From positions 5,840,405-5,904,404 of the forward strand of contig NC_089853.1 of the NCBI RefSeq assembly GCF_036373705.1: a DNA stretch of 64,000 nt, written 5' to 3'. The translations under genes were made by a program, and so were the position numbers. Positions 1-13,357 of the stretch are shown one piece after another (positions within the stretch are counted from its first letter, which is position 1; each line of letters opens with the position of its first letter). The notes beneath the pieces were generated by a model. It worked only from the letters and a program-made list of their open reading frames with translations, had not been told where the DNA came from and did not search any database. Origin of the DNA: Amia ocellicauda (Eukaryota; Chordata; Actinopteri; Amiiformes; Amiidae).

Positions 1-1088
1 AACGCTAACGGGAACGTGGAGGAAGTGCGTGGCCCGGGAGTCGTGGGTAAGTGAGCGGAGGTTTCCCTCAAACCCGCAGAGCCCTCGGTTCGACTGACTT
101 CTTGACTGTACTGATGCGCTCAGTCGTAAAATGTTTTTCTGTTGTGTTTGGTTTTATTTTGTCACTCACACACGCGCTCCTGCTTCGGCTCAGTCGTTTA
201 AGAGTGTCCTAAAACGCCTGAGACCGCTGTGCTCTCTGCGTCCCCTGCAGGGGAGTTTCCGGTCATGTCCCCAGGCAAGGTGCACGAGTACGCCAGCTGC
301 ACCACCTTCTCCACCACGTCGGAGTTCATGGAGGGCCACTACACCTTCCACCGGCTCAAGAACAAGGAGGAGGTCTTCAACGTCAGCATCCCGCGCTTCC
401 ACATGGTCTGCCCCCCCTTCCGCAAGTCTGTGGTGCGAACGGTGAGGCTCCCTGGGGTCAGTGGGCAGTGGGCAGAGTGAAGCCGAGGTAACAAAACCTC
501 TCGTGTTCAGAGGCAGGGGCTCGGACTGAGTAAAGCTCGGGCGGAGGATCCGGTCCTTAGTACGTGAATGGGCTGGGCTGTGTGCAGATAAGCACTGCTG
601 TAAACGATGTGTTCATTCAATTTCTGCAAACCGGAAGCCAGGAAACCAGCCTCCGTTTCTCCCTTCCTCCAGTTCTCTGTTGTAAGACTTCACGGGCTGT
701 TCTGTCACATCTTCTAGGTTTGAGGAAGGAAAGTAAAAGACACAACAGACTTCCTGGAACCTAAAAGGCACTGCCTAGAATAAACATATCTGTGCCAGTG
801 AGGTCGAGTACACGTGTGCTCGTGAGTGGGTTTGTCTGTCTGTGTGGATCTTTGTGTGCGTGTGCCGGGGTGTGTCTTTGTGTGTTTACGTACACGCATT
901 GCTGTGTGTTTTCCTCCGTGTTGCCATCCGCGTGTGCTTTGTGTTTCCAGCAGGGCTCGGCGAGCGACGCCTCCACCGCGCCATGCAACGATGAGGAGCG
1001 CTCCTCGGACACGGACGACTACGACGACGGCCAGCGCGGCGGCCTGAACATCCCGGCGCCCAGCGGACGCTGCCCTCGCCATATCTGA
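1..1088 (+). CDS. fbxo3: FBXO3, last three coding exons (5' part outside window)
   Basis: F-box only protein 3 is the substrate-recognition part of an SCF E3 ubiquitin ligase. The visible exons are 1-46 (partial), 251-441 and 951-1088. Splicing is GT-AG with phase 1 then phase 0 junctions, and the stop is TGA at 1086-1088. The first two exons encode the C-terminal half of the ApaG (DUF525) domain: VEEVRGPGVVG joins GEFPVMSPGK, followed by the typical SCTTFSTTS and FNVSIPRFHM segments. The last exon encodes a Ser/Asp-rich acidic tail (DEERSSDTDDYDD) and a basic-cysteine end (RCPRHI). The human tail is similarly acidic and, from memory, longer. The last exon could start at 951 or 954, because consecutive CAG acceptors keep the frame. 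The F-box and SMI1/KNR4-like parts must lie left of the window. Confidence 0.93.
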
Positions 1089-3620
<2,532 letters not shown>

Positions 3621-3648
3621 TTTTTATTATCATTATTTTCCTGTAATT

Positions 3649-3864
3649 CAGGGGTTCCCTTCCCTACCCTGCTGGTGTTTGTTCTTAATTGGTTGAAGTT
3701 GAAGTAACACTCTGCTTAGTTGGTTCTTTAATAAGTTATTTATACAATTCTATTCTTAACGTAAAACCCCCACTGTTTAAAACAAAATTAAATTTAAAGG
3801 CTCTGATTTAGTAAATTTAATAAAATTATGGTTCAATTAAGTAATTGAGAGCTTGGAACCACTG
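3649..3864. mobile_element. hAT-type MITE, copy 1
   Basis: It begins CAGGGGTTCCC and ends GGAACCACTG, the imperfect terminal inverted repeats of the same family seen at 5782-6112 and 11212-11475. The flanking 8-bp sequences ctgtaatt (3641-3648) and ctttaatg (3865-3872) agree at 6 of 8 positions, consistent with an old hAT target-site duplication. The interior shares the AT-rich motif CACTGTTTAAAA and AGGCTCTGATTTAG with the other copies. It is non-autonomous with no coding capacity. Confidence 0.75.
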
Positions 3865-3872
3865 CTTTAATG

Positions 3873-4904
3873 TATTCCTTTTTATTCAAGATGGATCTGG
3901 AAGATATAGCATAGATTCCTTAATAAACATCCTAGAAGTGTGTGTTCAAATATTCCATGCGGTCCAACTTTCTGATTTTCATAAACAGAGGATGTTAGGA
4001 AGAAAGCATTTGTGCCACAAAAATAAATATAAATAATCATTGAATGATAGTTAACTTTTCCAACTATCCCTCGAAAGCACCTGTGAGCACATGCGTACAA
4101 ATGTTGTTTATGTAAATCCATTTTCACAAATCCTACAACAAGTGGACGGGGGCACCAACTTAAATCTGTCAACAATGAGAGCTATTTTTTACAGAAAATC
4201 TATGTAGAAAGTGAGAACAAATGTGTAGCTTCTTCTCTCAACAAATGCTGTTTTGTAAGCAGCCATGGCAATACAACAGGAGTTTTTTTTCAGCATTTGC
4301 ATGTAATTGCGAGACTTGAGCAAGTTGAATAATCTGCTTGCAGAATTCAAGTGCCCTTTGTCTTGCCACTCTCCACAGGCCCATTGTACAGAGGCTTCAT
4401 AGCGCCCTGACCACTTGGCCGAGGGTGGACAATGTGGACTCGATCCAGAAGAGCCAGGCTCATTCCCATAGCCCGTCCTGTGCACGCTTTGAATGGTATT
4501 TTGGCTTTATAAGCAACCGAAACATGTGAAAATACAAACTCAATGCTGTTTGAATAACATCTGCAGCACGAACATTTAAAAAAAATTGCGTTTAAACAAT
4601 TGTCTGATCCCTAAACTTAAATGTAGTCCAAATACATCCTGAACAAGTCAGAATGGGACACTGCAATAATCTTAATGTAACGAAAATAACAACGCTTTCA
4701 CCGAGTTGTTATCCTTATCAAACCAGCCCAAACTATTGAGCACCCCTCCTACCCTCATCCTTGACCACATAACTCTCATAGAGCCTGTCAACGATGCCTG
4801 TTGTCTGTACGGTTTCCTATATAATTCTGTCTGAATTCTCGTCAATAAGTGGTTCTTAAAGTATGCATCTTATATGTGCACTTGATTCCTAGACAGTTTT
4901 CTGG
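3873..4904. other. Intergenic spacer, nothing recognised
   Basis: An AT-rich stretch between FBXO3 and the first duplicated block. I see no exon, RNA gene or complete repeat in it. The short open frames on both strands do not resemble known proteins. Confidence 0.5.
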
Positions 4905-5506
4905 CTTTAATGCGCTTCTGTCTGGACACTCACTGCCTCAATGACACCATAGAACTAACCAACCACATTTGCAGAAAACATTACAAATTAAAATGTCACT
5001 TCATGCACAATAAGTGTAAGAGACCAAAATGGCGACCAAGCAAAATAACGGGTGACAAAGATAACATCACAACAGCACCACAGAGTCCAGTCCCTCTTCA
5101 TTGTCCGTGTAGTTGTGGGCACGGACACACACTGAGCCATTGTCAGACGTCCAGCTGCAAAATCAAAACTGATGTCCTCATAATCAGCTTGTTGTACCAT
5201 GCTCCCCGGCTACTCCCCCTCCATGCAAACGTGTGCCTACACAATTTAATAACTATTTCATTTATTTCACTGTAACTTTAACAATAATGAGTATTTTCAA
5301 GACTTGGCTCCAGATCACAAGATTCCCTGCTGCTTTGCATTGATTTCTAAGGTGTGTGTGCATGTGTGTTTGTGTGAACTTCACAACAGATTAGCTAAAT
5401 TGAGAAACACAACCTTACTTCTTGTCTTTGTCTCTGACTGAATCACAATGTTGACCCCTATATGGTTATGATTAATAAATCATATCTACAATATTCTGAG
5501 TAATGC
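4905..5506. repeat. Older tandem duplication, unit 1 left end (pairs with about 11584-12185)
   Basis: From the TGCGCTTCTGTCTGGACACT segment at about 4909 this region aligns by eye with the sequence from about 11588. Substitutions are scattered, and the second copy carries an extra segment of about 21 bp (near 11794-11815). The shared text runs through the TGATTTCTAAGGTGTGTGTG area and stops at the GAGTAATGCCAGG point, where unit 1 is interrupted by hAT elements. It lies upstream of CD59 copy 1, as its partner lies upstream of CD59 copy 2. Confidence 0.8.
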
Positions 5507-5773
5507 CAGGGCATTACTCCAGTCCTGGGGGCCGCAGTGTCTTCTGGCTTTTGTTCCAGACCAGCTCTTGGCTCCTTAATTGGTCTAATTAAACAATTAA
5601 TTGGATTCATCGAACACCTTTCTCCAGACTCTGACATGTTCTGTGGGTTCAGTGTTTTGAGTAAGGTAATGAATAGGTTTACGTAAAATAGGAAAGTTTT
5701 AGATTAGCCTACCTGAGTAAATTATGACCAGTAGACACTGGGGCCCCCCCAGGACTGGAGTCTGACACCCCTG
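5507..5773. mobile_element. hAT-like MITE, second family
   Basis: The left end CAGGGCATTACTCCAGTCCTG is roughly inverted relative to the right end, where CAGGACTGGAGTCTGACACC is followed by CCTG. The ACTCCAGTCCTGGGGG core is shared by both termini. The interior is AT-rich with no coding capacity. The right side abuts the next element directly, so no clean 8-bp duplication can be shown. The homologous place in the second duplication unit (about 12185) lacks it, which supports insertion after the duplication. Confidence 0.6.
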
Positions 5774-5781
5774 CTTTAGAC

Positions 5782-6112
5782 CAGTGGTTCCCAAACCGGT
5801 CCTGGGGGACCCCCTACCCTGCTGGTTTTTATTCCAACCGAGCTCTCAATTACTTAATTGAACCCTTAATTGAATTAACAATCTGCTTAGATTTTACTTT
5901 TTAAATTGTGTAAGAAAATAGTTGTCGCTTCAATATTTTTTTTAAATATAATTCTATACTTAATTTAAACCCCCTACTGTTTAAAATAATTAAAAGTCTC
6001 TGATTTAGGAAATTATTAGTTCAATTAAGGGTTCAATTAAGTTCATGAGAGCTCGGTTGGAACAAAAACCAGCAGGGTAGGGGGTCCCCCAGGACCGGTT
6101 TGGGAACCACTG
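5782..6112. mobile_element. hAT-type MITE, copy 2 (331 bp, complete)
   Basis: The terminal inverted repeats are long and nearly perfect. The left end is CAGTGGTTCCCAAACCGGTC and the right end reads the same on the opposite strand; the match continues through the GGGGGACCCCCTACCCTGCTGG segment. Both sides are flanked by an exact 8-bp direct repeat, ctttagac (5774-5781 and 6113-6120), the size expected for hAT transposition. There is no open frame, so it must have been mobilised in trans. It is the best preserved of the three related copies. Confidence 0.92.
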
Positions 6113-6394
6113 CTTTAGACAGTGTTTAAATGTCAGTTAAACACGTATGAGAACAATTTAAGGAACATTTGTGTCACATACAAGTAGATATATATGACAT
6201 ACAAATAGACACATTTGTGCGGAAAATTAACCCATTACTGCTGTATAAATTCAAGCGTTTCAGTCGCTGTGTATAGATTTAATTAAAAGCAGGAATCAGA
6301 TTGGTAATGTATTGTATTAATATAATGTAACGGCACTAATAAAGCACTGTAAATGAAGCCAGAAACAGCCCCTGCACACCCCGTGAGGAGAGCC

Positions 6395-6501
6395 GCTGTC
6401 CCCATTGGCTGCGCCGGCGGGGCGGAGCTGCTTATCTGAGGCAGTGCCTGGCGGACCCGCCGCGACGCGCACTGGGCTCTCGTTAAGCGATTGACGGGCT
6501 G
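6395..6501 (+). promoter_or_regulatory. CD59 copy 1 promoter and non-coding first exon
   Basis: A local GC-rich island in an AT-rich setting, with a CCAAT-type box (CCATTGGCTG, about 6399) and a GC box (GGGGCGG, about 6418). A good splice donor follows, GCTG|GTAAGA, with the exon ending at 6501. The equivalent region of CD59 copy 2 (13070-13159) has the same arrangement: CCAAT box, GC box and donor. The transcription start is not determined. The match between the two copies is the main support for a functional promoter plus 5'UTR exon. Confidence 0.6.
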
Positions 6502-7132
6502 GTAAGATCGGGTCTGTTTGTAAACGGCAGCTCTGTTACTTTGTGTCTGGAATGAAAAGGACATGTTGCTTTTGTGTGGGAACAGGTGTCTGTCTTGGAT
6601 TTAAAAATACAAATCTCACCGTATAGCCAGATCGAATTGTTTACCACAAATAACCAATCCAGTGTGTGTGTGTGGGGGGGTACTGCTGAGAAATATAATA
6701 GGTACAGGGATTTGTTTACACCTAACCTATATATAATATACTAATGACATGTTGGTGTCTCATAAATGAGTTCAAATGTCAAATGTGTTGAAGGTGTGAG
6801 GTAACTAACTGTGCAGTGCATTTCTTGTTCCTCTAGTCTGCTGCGGTGGGGCAGTTACAGTTGCATGGGCACAGGTGGCATGGCTGCTGTGTAACGGAAT
6901 GCCCTGTAATCTCATTTAAGAGCAAATATGTGTATAACAAGAATGATGGGATAGTGACCTGGAAGACGCATTCATTGTAATAACAGCTATGAAAACAACC
7001 TTCATTCGTTTTTGCGTCCCGTACAATAACCATCATGTACAAAGTTTGTGTTGCATTTGAAATAAAGCATTGATCAGTGTCGTACCGGTGTATCTTGTGT
7101 GAAGAAGCGGTTGAAGTGACGAAGGACTGAAG

Positions 7133-9315
7133 ATGAAGACCCCTGTGCTGACCGGTCTGCTGGTGTGCATGGCGCTGCTCGGGCTGGGTGAGTGACCAGG
7201 GCCCGTTACTGCGGTGCTTCTAAGACCGTGATGTTTCGGTGGACTGATACATTGTGTCCCTGTATAGTTTAAGGCACGATGTATGGAGGACAATCCAGGC
7301 CAACATTAAAAATACATACACAGACACAAGAATACACTAATAAATGACTAAATAAATACATGTTGAAATAAATGTCCATTTATTAATTTATTCAACATGT
7401 ATTTAGTCGTTTATTTATTTCAAAATGTATTTATTCCTGTATTTATCACAACATGTATTTAGTCGTGTATTTATTTCAAAATGTATTTATTCCTGTATTT
7501 ATCACAACATGTATTTATGCATTTATTTATTTATGTAAAGATTTAAACATTTATTTATTAATTGATTAATTGCCGCTTTGCTATTTACATTTCTTGGTGC
7601 GCAGTTTCTCATTTTATCTTTTACAATGTGACAAAGCCGCTTCTGTCAATCACAGCTAGTGGGCGGGATCCAGTGCGCTTATTGGCTAATCCAGTACACT
7701 TCGGGCTTCAACAGGTAAAAGCGCACTGAGAAATGCGAATAGCAAAGCGACAAACAGGAAATAAATAAAGACATGAATAAATAAATGTTGAAATAAATGA
7801 ATACATACATGTTAAAATAAATACAGAAATCAATGTCCATGTATTTATCTGTTTATTTGTCAGCATTTATTTAGTCATTTATTTATTTCTGTATTAATTC
7901 ATTAATACCCCCTTCACTTTGTAAGCCCAGTAACATAAAATGATTGATACCAGGACATGTGCAGGAATGGAGTGGGATCGGCTCACTTACTGCAGAGATT
8001 AAATGGCATTCATAAATCATTAAACTGAACATGTGATTTAGTCAGGTTGGTGTACCTCACTTCATTTTTAAATGAGTTATTGCAAGTAAAATTTAAATGC
8101 ATGTCCTAAACAAAAGGTTATAAACATTATTTCCAAATCACCGTGCTTTTGCTCCAGCTCTGAGACCCACTGAGCTGAAGGACTCTTTCCAACGAAGGAT
8201 GGGAAGGCGTTCAACCACCACTAGCGAGCCCAAAGAGTTTCAGCTCATAAAATGTGGCCTGGATAGCAGAGATGAATTTCTGAATGTAATATCTTTATAT
8301 TTTGTATTTGATCTTATGGTTGTGTCTTGTTGTTTCAGGTTCCGCTCTAAAATGCTACAAGTGCTCTGATTACTCGGGCCGCTGCAGCTACACACAGGAC
8401 TGCACGTATGAGGATGCCTGCCTGACCCTCAGCGAAAGAGGTTCCCCTTGTTGTTATTATTAATATGGATGGATTTGATCGATAAAGCTTGTTTCATGGG
8501 ATGGTTTGACTGAAATACAACTTGGGTAATAAGGTAGGGGAGGGGCTGTGATTCGATGAATATTTGTGACGTTTTGAAATTGGGAAGGAAAAACCATAAT
8601 TTTCTCTTTTTTGATACTTATATTGCGATTGTATGTATAATTCTAGGGTGGTATTATTTCCAATGCTCAGTCATTTTTTGTAAAACTGTGAAGGAGAACA
8701 TGGCTGAACATTGATTGTAGGCAAGTGCAAATGGCCATCTTGGTTACAGTGGAAACCAAAACATATGAAGCCTCGAGTTAATTATATTGCAGAGAACTAC
8801 ATACCATTTCATCTGCAAATTAAACAAGTCCAGGGGGCAGGGACATGTGGACAAAACAGATGAATATAGGATTCTCTCTCCTCTCATGGTGATCAATAAC
8901 AATTGCTTTTGCACAGGTCCACATTTCTCTAATTACCTGTCATAAATGTTGATGATTTTGTTAATTGGAAATCAGAAATGTGGTCATTGAAAGACATGGG
9001 GAAAGTCATAAGATGGAGAAAAGAAGAAAGAGAGAAGAAGAAAAAGGGCCATATCAGTGCTTCTTGCTTTTTCAACTCAAACATTACTTTTCTTTTTCTT
9101 TTTTTGTATTTTTAGGTGGAAAAACCATCCGCCAGTGTATCAGATATAACGACTGCGAAAATACCAAACTCAATCAGATGTTCCCGGCAGTATCTGGCTT
9201 CACATACAAGTGCTGCACCAAAAACCTGTGCAACAGCGGCCCAGCCACGGCGATGAGCAAACCGCTTCTCGGCCTGCTGGGTTCACTGGTCGTGTTCTGG
9301 TGGTGTGTTCAGTGA
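7133..9315 (+). CDS. cd59: CD59-like complement regulator, copy 1 (GPI-anchored form)
   Basis: The coding exons are 7133-7187, 8339-8440 and 9116-9315, all with phase 1 junctions, giving 118 aa. CD59 is a small Ly6/uPAR-domain protein on the outer cell surface. It blocks the complement membrane attack complex by binding C8/C9. The sequence shows a signal peptide (residues 1 to about 20, MKTPVL to LLGLG) and then a mature start, ALKCYKCSD. All ten cysteines of the Ly6 fold are present, ending KCCTKNLCN. A hydrophobic C-terminus (LLGLLGSLVVFWW) is the expected GPI-attachment signal. The Trp reported as important in human CD59 (CWKFEHC) is Ile here (CIRYNDC). FBXO3 is also next to CD59 in human, supporting orthology. 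This is the intact member of the tandem pair. Confidence 0.92.
7310..7915. mobile_element. Foldback/MITE-like element in CD59 copy 1 intron 1
   Basis: The core 7572-7751 has inverted ends: GCCGCTTTGCTATTTACATTTCT on the left is nearly matched by the reverse complement of AGAAATGCGAATAGCAAAGCGAC on the right. It is wrapped in long ATTTATTT/AAATAAAT arms containing repeated ACATGTATTTAGTCGT motifs on both strands, so the whole segment can fold back on itself. It has no coding capacity. The family is not identified and target duplications are not resolved. Confidence 0.55.
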
Positions 9316-10510
9316 GCCAGTGATCCGATGTCATCTTACACAAGAACTAACCCGTCAGCTTGTACTAAATCCCAGGGATCAGTAACGGGGCGGGGGATCT
9401 TTATCATTGCCAGAGTCACTTTCTTGGCAATTGATATTGATAGCCTGCCTATTTTGTATTATTATTTTTGTATTATTTTGTATTCTGTAGTTTGCACTAA
9501 GTTGTCTTAGCAGAACAAGAGGGAATTGTGTCGCCCTGTTCTAAGCAGGCGGGTGAGCTTACTTTTGAAAGCACTTCCTTAAAGAATGGGACAGATCTAA
9601 TATTTCACTGCCCTCGGTGTGCATCATTTGGATATATATTTCTACCAGAAAATTCAGCTGCATATTCATTTACTTGGGCAGATTCCCCAAGTATGAGGGA
9701 TTTTAATTTGAATAATACATAACTGTTAACTATCAATTCATAATCTTGAGGAAAATATGTCAATCTGAAGTCTCTCTCAGGCGTAGATTAATGTAGAGCG
9801 AGTCTAGAATACCATGGTCCTGAAGGGGGTGGCATAAAACAGTATTACAAACTCATTTTAAGATGCGCTTTCATGTTTCCAGTATGGAGGTTGATGGTTG
9901 TGTATATAGTACATTTTAATGTTGGGGGTGGATTGAGCTTGTATTCTACCCTTGCTGGAAAAAGATTTAGAGGAGCAGCAGCAATCCTATTACAAAGAAA
10001 AGATGGACTTTGGCTTTTAAAAACCTTCTTTGAATAGGATTGAATCCCTGCATCCTTGTTTTTTTTCAGAAGCAGTTGGGATACGAGTGAAAAACAGAAG
10101 AAAGATAGGTGTGTGATATGGTTTTGTGATGTGAAATGTGTTGACTGACAAGGTGTGGTTCTTTGTTCACCGTGGCAGAAATGGTTTGGGTTTTTGTTTT
10201 GGTAAACCAAACAAAAACAACATTTCTATAGCATACTGAAGGGCCGATTCCCAAATGAAAGTCGGTAACTGTAATTGCAATAAAACCAAAAGTATATCTT
10301 GAAGATATTTCTTAAAATGAGCAAAGGTCAGTGTTGAACGGGAAGGCTTGTGAAACAGCTGTTCTGAAGGCGAGGAAAACCTCCAAGGAACATGGTTATT
10401 GGCAGACCTCAGTTTAAACTGGTAATTAATTTTCGCTAATGTAAATAAAAAATCATACATTTAAAGAACTCTGTCTCTGTGCTGTTTATATTGGAATAAA
10501 TGCAATAGGT
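9316..10510 (+). other. CD59 copy 1 3'UTR with poly(A) signals
   Basis: Non-coding sequence after the CD59 stop. AATAAA-type signals occur at about 10279 (GCAATAAAACC) and 10494 (GGAATAAATGC). The region aligns by eye with 19243-20700 after CD59 copy 2, at clearly lower identity than the young duplication. Recognisable shared parts include AGCACTTCCTTAAAGAATGG and GGAACATGGTTATTGGCAG. Confidence 0.6.
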
Positions 10511-10556
10511 TACACTTTTTTTTTTAAATGTATATGCTGATTGTTTTACTAACAGG

Positions 10557-10660
10557 GTGTGACTCCGATATGATTGGGTTCCGTCCTGAATGGTCATGTA
10601 GTCGTAGACACAGGCCGGGGAGTTTCAAGCCGGAACGAAGGTACCGTCACTGAAATCTGT
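10557..10660 (-). pseudogene. Relic of a hatching-enzyme CUB exon
   Basis: On the minus strand this matches the acceptor side and first part of the protease CUB exon at 21176-21398, including the acceptor region and the part encoding [10 protein letters not shown]. The downstream two thirds of the exon are gone, and CTCGAAAAC has become a diverged form (AGTTTCAAGCCGG on plus). No open frame of the right length remains and no partner exon is nearby. It is the stump left by the older tandem duplication that split CD59 into two copies. Confidence 0.8.
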
Positions 10661-10697
10661 AAACAGACCCACACACTTTCACTTGAAAGCAAAATGA

Positions 10698-11150
10698 GTT
10701 CTGTGAGGTTTGTAATAGTAGAGAAAAACAAACCCTCTGGAAGTGAAAACAGCAGGAAATGACTACATGCTCAGTTGGACACAAAATATAAAAGGCCTTA
10801 GCTCGGCAATTTCATACAAAGACAATGGTACCAGGAGAAGCATCTGAAGCAATTCTTAATTCATGTACAGCTCTTATCAAGGTTTCTGTAAGGTGTCCTC
10901 TGAGAACGAGGCTGGGCCGTCTTTCAATAATCAGTGTTTCTGCTGCAGACCACAGCAAGCTAATCCCTGTTCCTTGTACCACGATCTTCCTATTTACGCT
11001 GTTCATATTGCAGCTATTCTTAACTCCTGCTTTGCCAAAACGATTCCCACTTTCTCCTTGTGAGTCGGACAAACCACGGCAAAGTAAAATGGACTTCATA
11101 GATACTCAATGACAACACCTCCTGGGCTTTGAGGTCCAGGACAGTGAGAC
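10698..11150. repeat. Near-identical block, copy 1 of 3 (unknown function)
   Basis: About 450 bp matching 21484-21936 and 26161-26613. By eye I find a single difference inside about 440 bp from the 10.7-kb copy to the other two (TTTACGCTG versus TTTACACTG at about 10997). Sequences just outside differ at many positions. The block contains TATAAAAGG (about 10788) about 35 bp before an ATG (10825). It has 95-codon open frames on both strands (10825-11112 + and 10812-11099 -), with no recognised product. In the two protease copies it lies inside the intron between the CUB exons. Confidence 0.75.
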
Positions 11151-11211
11151 TGAAATGAGAAATGAGAGGGAGGGGAAGAACAGAGCAAGCACAAACTGTA
11201 GCCCTCTAGAA

Positions 11212-11475
11212 CTGTTTCTCAGTCCTGGTCCTGGAGGAGGCCCTACCCTAACTGAGCTCTCAATTACATAATTGAATCTAATTGAATTAGCAATCTACTT
11301 AGATTTGACTTTTTAAATTGTGAAATAAAAGAGTTGATTCTTTAATAAGTTCTTTATACAATTATATACTTAAATTAAAACCCCTACTGTTTAAAATAAT
11401 TAAAGGCTCTGATTTAGGAAATTATTAGTTCAATCAAGGGTTCAATTAAGTAATTGAGAGGGTTGGGAACCACTG
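11212..11475. mobile_element. hAT-type MITE, copy 3, with a visible empty site
   Basis: The ends (CTGTTTCTCAGTCCTGGTCC and GGTTGGGAACCACTG) and AT-rich interior match the family at 5782-6112. The flanks ctctagaa (11204-11211) and ctgtagaa (11476-11483) agree at 7 of 8 positions. The paralogous place at about 21975-21995, GTAGCCCTCTACAACACAG, has the flanking sequence with one copy of the target and no element. Confidence 0.88.
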
Positions 11476-11583
11476 CTGTAGAACATAGATCTGCACATGG
11501 AGCAGATTCAGTTTGATCACATGCGATATGCGTCTCGCAGTGAGTTTAATATAAATATGTTGTTACTGACGTGCACATGGGTT

Positions 11584-12185
11584 ATAATGCGCTTCTGTCT
11601 GGACACTCAGTGTCACTGCATCAATAACACCATAGAACCAACAAACCACATTTGCAGAAAACATTACAAATTAAAATGTCACTTCATGCACAATAAGTGT
11701 AAGAGAGCAAACTGGCAACAAAGCAAAATAACGGGTGACAAAGATAACATCACAACAGCACCACAGAGTCCAGTCCCTCTTCATTGTCCGTGTAGGAGAC
11801 GGCAGAGTGCGGGACAGTTGTGGGCACGGACACACACTGAGCCATTGTCAGACGTCCAGCTGCAAAATCAAAACTGATGTCCTCATAATCAGCTTGTTGT
11901 ACCATGCTCCCCGGCTACTCCCCCTCCATGCAAACGTGTGCCTACACAATTTAATAACTATTGATTTGTAGTAGATTTTAATATAATTGAGTATTTTCAA
12001 GACTTAGTCCCTGATCACAAGATTCCCTGCTGCTTTGCATTGATTTCTAAGGTGTGTGTGTGTGTGCTACATTGAGAAACCCAACCTTACTTCTTTGGTC
12101 TATTCTCTGAGTGAATCACAATCCAGACCCCTATTTAGTAATGATAAATAAAATATATATGTACAATGTACTGAGTAATGCCAGG
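11584..12185. repeat. Older tandem duplication, unit 2 left end (pairs with about 4905-5506)
   Basis: Homologous to 4905-5506. Left of about 11572 the sequence instead resembles the protease intron near 22010-22125 (GTGAGTTTAATATA, then GTTACT). The interval 11572-11586 is therefore the rearrangement junction joining protease-intron DNA to CD59-upstream DNA. Confidence 0.8.
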
Positions 12186-12189
12186 ACAG

Positions 12190-12830
12190 CACACTCTTCA
12201 GGGCACTGATTATGGCTGAAATACCATCGTGTTGTCAGAGGAATTGTTCTATGTCTGATTTCCAGACAAGTTGTTTAACAGTTTAACTGAAAGTCGTATC
12301 ACCTCAATGAGATTATTTGTCAAGTCACAGGTGTGCAATAATCAATAATTTGAGACAGATTTAATGTGAAACTAATATAATTTGATTATATTCATAAAAC
12401 ATGTAATATTAAGCTTCTGTTTAGTTACAGAAAAGAAGCAGGTCATTCCCAATGTCCCAATGTCTCGGTCTGCAGCCGCCAGCTGTGTGTGTCATCTCTC
12501 TTCTTCCTCCTGTCCTTCTCCTTCTTTTTGTTCTTCTACTCCTTTGTTCAGTTGTAACTTCATAAATTTAATCTCAACCAATCGTACTGGAACACCTCTA
12601 TACCATGAGCTCCATGCGTGATGAGACCATGTTGCCATAGGCCCCTCTGCTGTGCCCATGCCTAAGGTCATAAGGTGAGCACAAGGATGCAGTGGATCAT
12701 GTCTGTTTGGATGTGTTCTTCTGTACATAGGACTATATCATCAATGATTAAGCTATGGCCTTGAAGGCTGCTAAACTCACAGGGAGAAATAAGCATGAAC
12801 ACTATACTATAACCAGGTATATTTTCCAGT
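12190..12830. other. Spacer before CD59 copy 2
   Basis: No gene recognised. Homology with unit 1 resumes at about 12855 (GTGTGTCACACACAAGTAGAT, compare about 6170). Unit 1 has MITEs in place of this stretch of about 640 bp. Confidence 0.4.
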
Positions 12831-13069
12831 GTTCTTTAAACGTCATTGTTACCTTTCAATTAACCACTTCTAAGAACAACAAGAAAAATAAATGTGTGTC
12901 ACACACAAGTAGATACATATATGACTAACCCATTACTGCTCTATAAAATACAGATTGTGTATAGATTTCATTAAAAGCCATAATTAGATTGTAGATTTTA
13001 TTTATACGACCCAAAAACCAGTCCCAAAATAACCAAAACATCAACACGTGGCACACGTGATGAGCGTGG

Positions 13070-13159
13070 CGCTCGCTATTGGCTGAGCCGGGGGGCGGGG
13101 CCTGTGCTGCGGTGTGGGGGCGCCGCGGCGCGCGCAGTGGACAGACCGAGCGCGCGCAG
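13070..13159 (+). promoter_or_regulatory. CD59 copy 2 promoter and non-coding first exon
   Basis: A very GC-rich patch with a CCAAT-type box (TATTGGCTGAG), a GC box (GGGGGCGGGGCC) and a donor CGCAG|GTGAGA after 13159. It parallels the copy 1 region at 6395-6501. An acceptor (GCATGCAG) at about 13320 would join it to the exon carrying the ATG at 13358. Confidence 0.6.
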
Positions 13160-13357
13160 GTGAGACGGCAGGTCGGCCACGAGCGGGAACAGCGGCTTTG
13201 TCGCAATAAAGGCTTTAGGTGATGTTTGCGAATAACCGCACGACAAAGAAAATACAGGACGTTGTTGTTGCATTTTCAATAAAGCACGAATAAGTGTATT
13301 GATGGATTGATTTGCATGCAGGGGAATCGCGGTGACGCAGGACAGAAGCCCGTGAGG

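Noticed and set aside
4910-5275. 121-aa plus frame resembling one at 11497-11877
   Set aside because: The similarity is explained by the older tandem duplication. The frames start and end at different places and differ by an indel, with no protein-like conservation.
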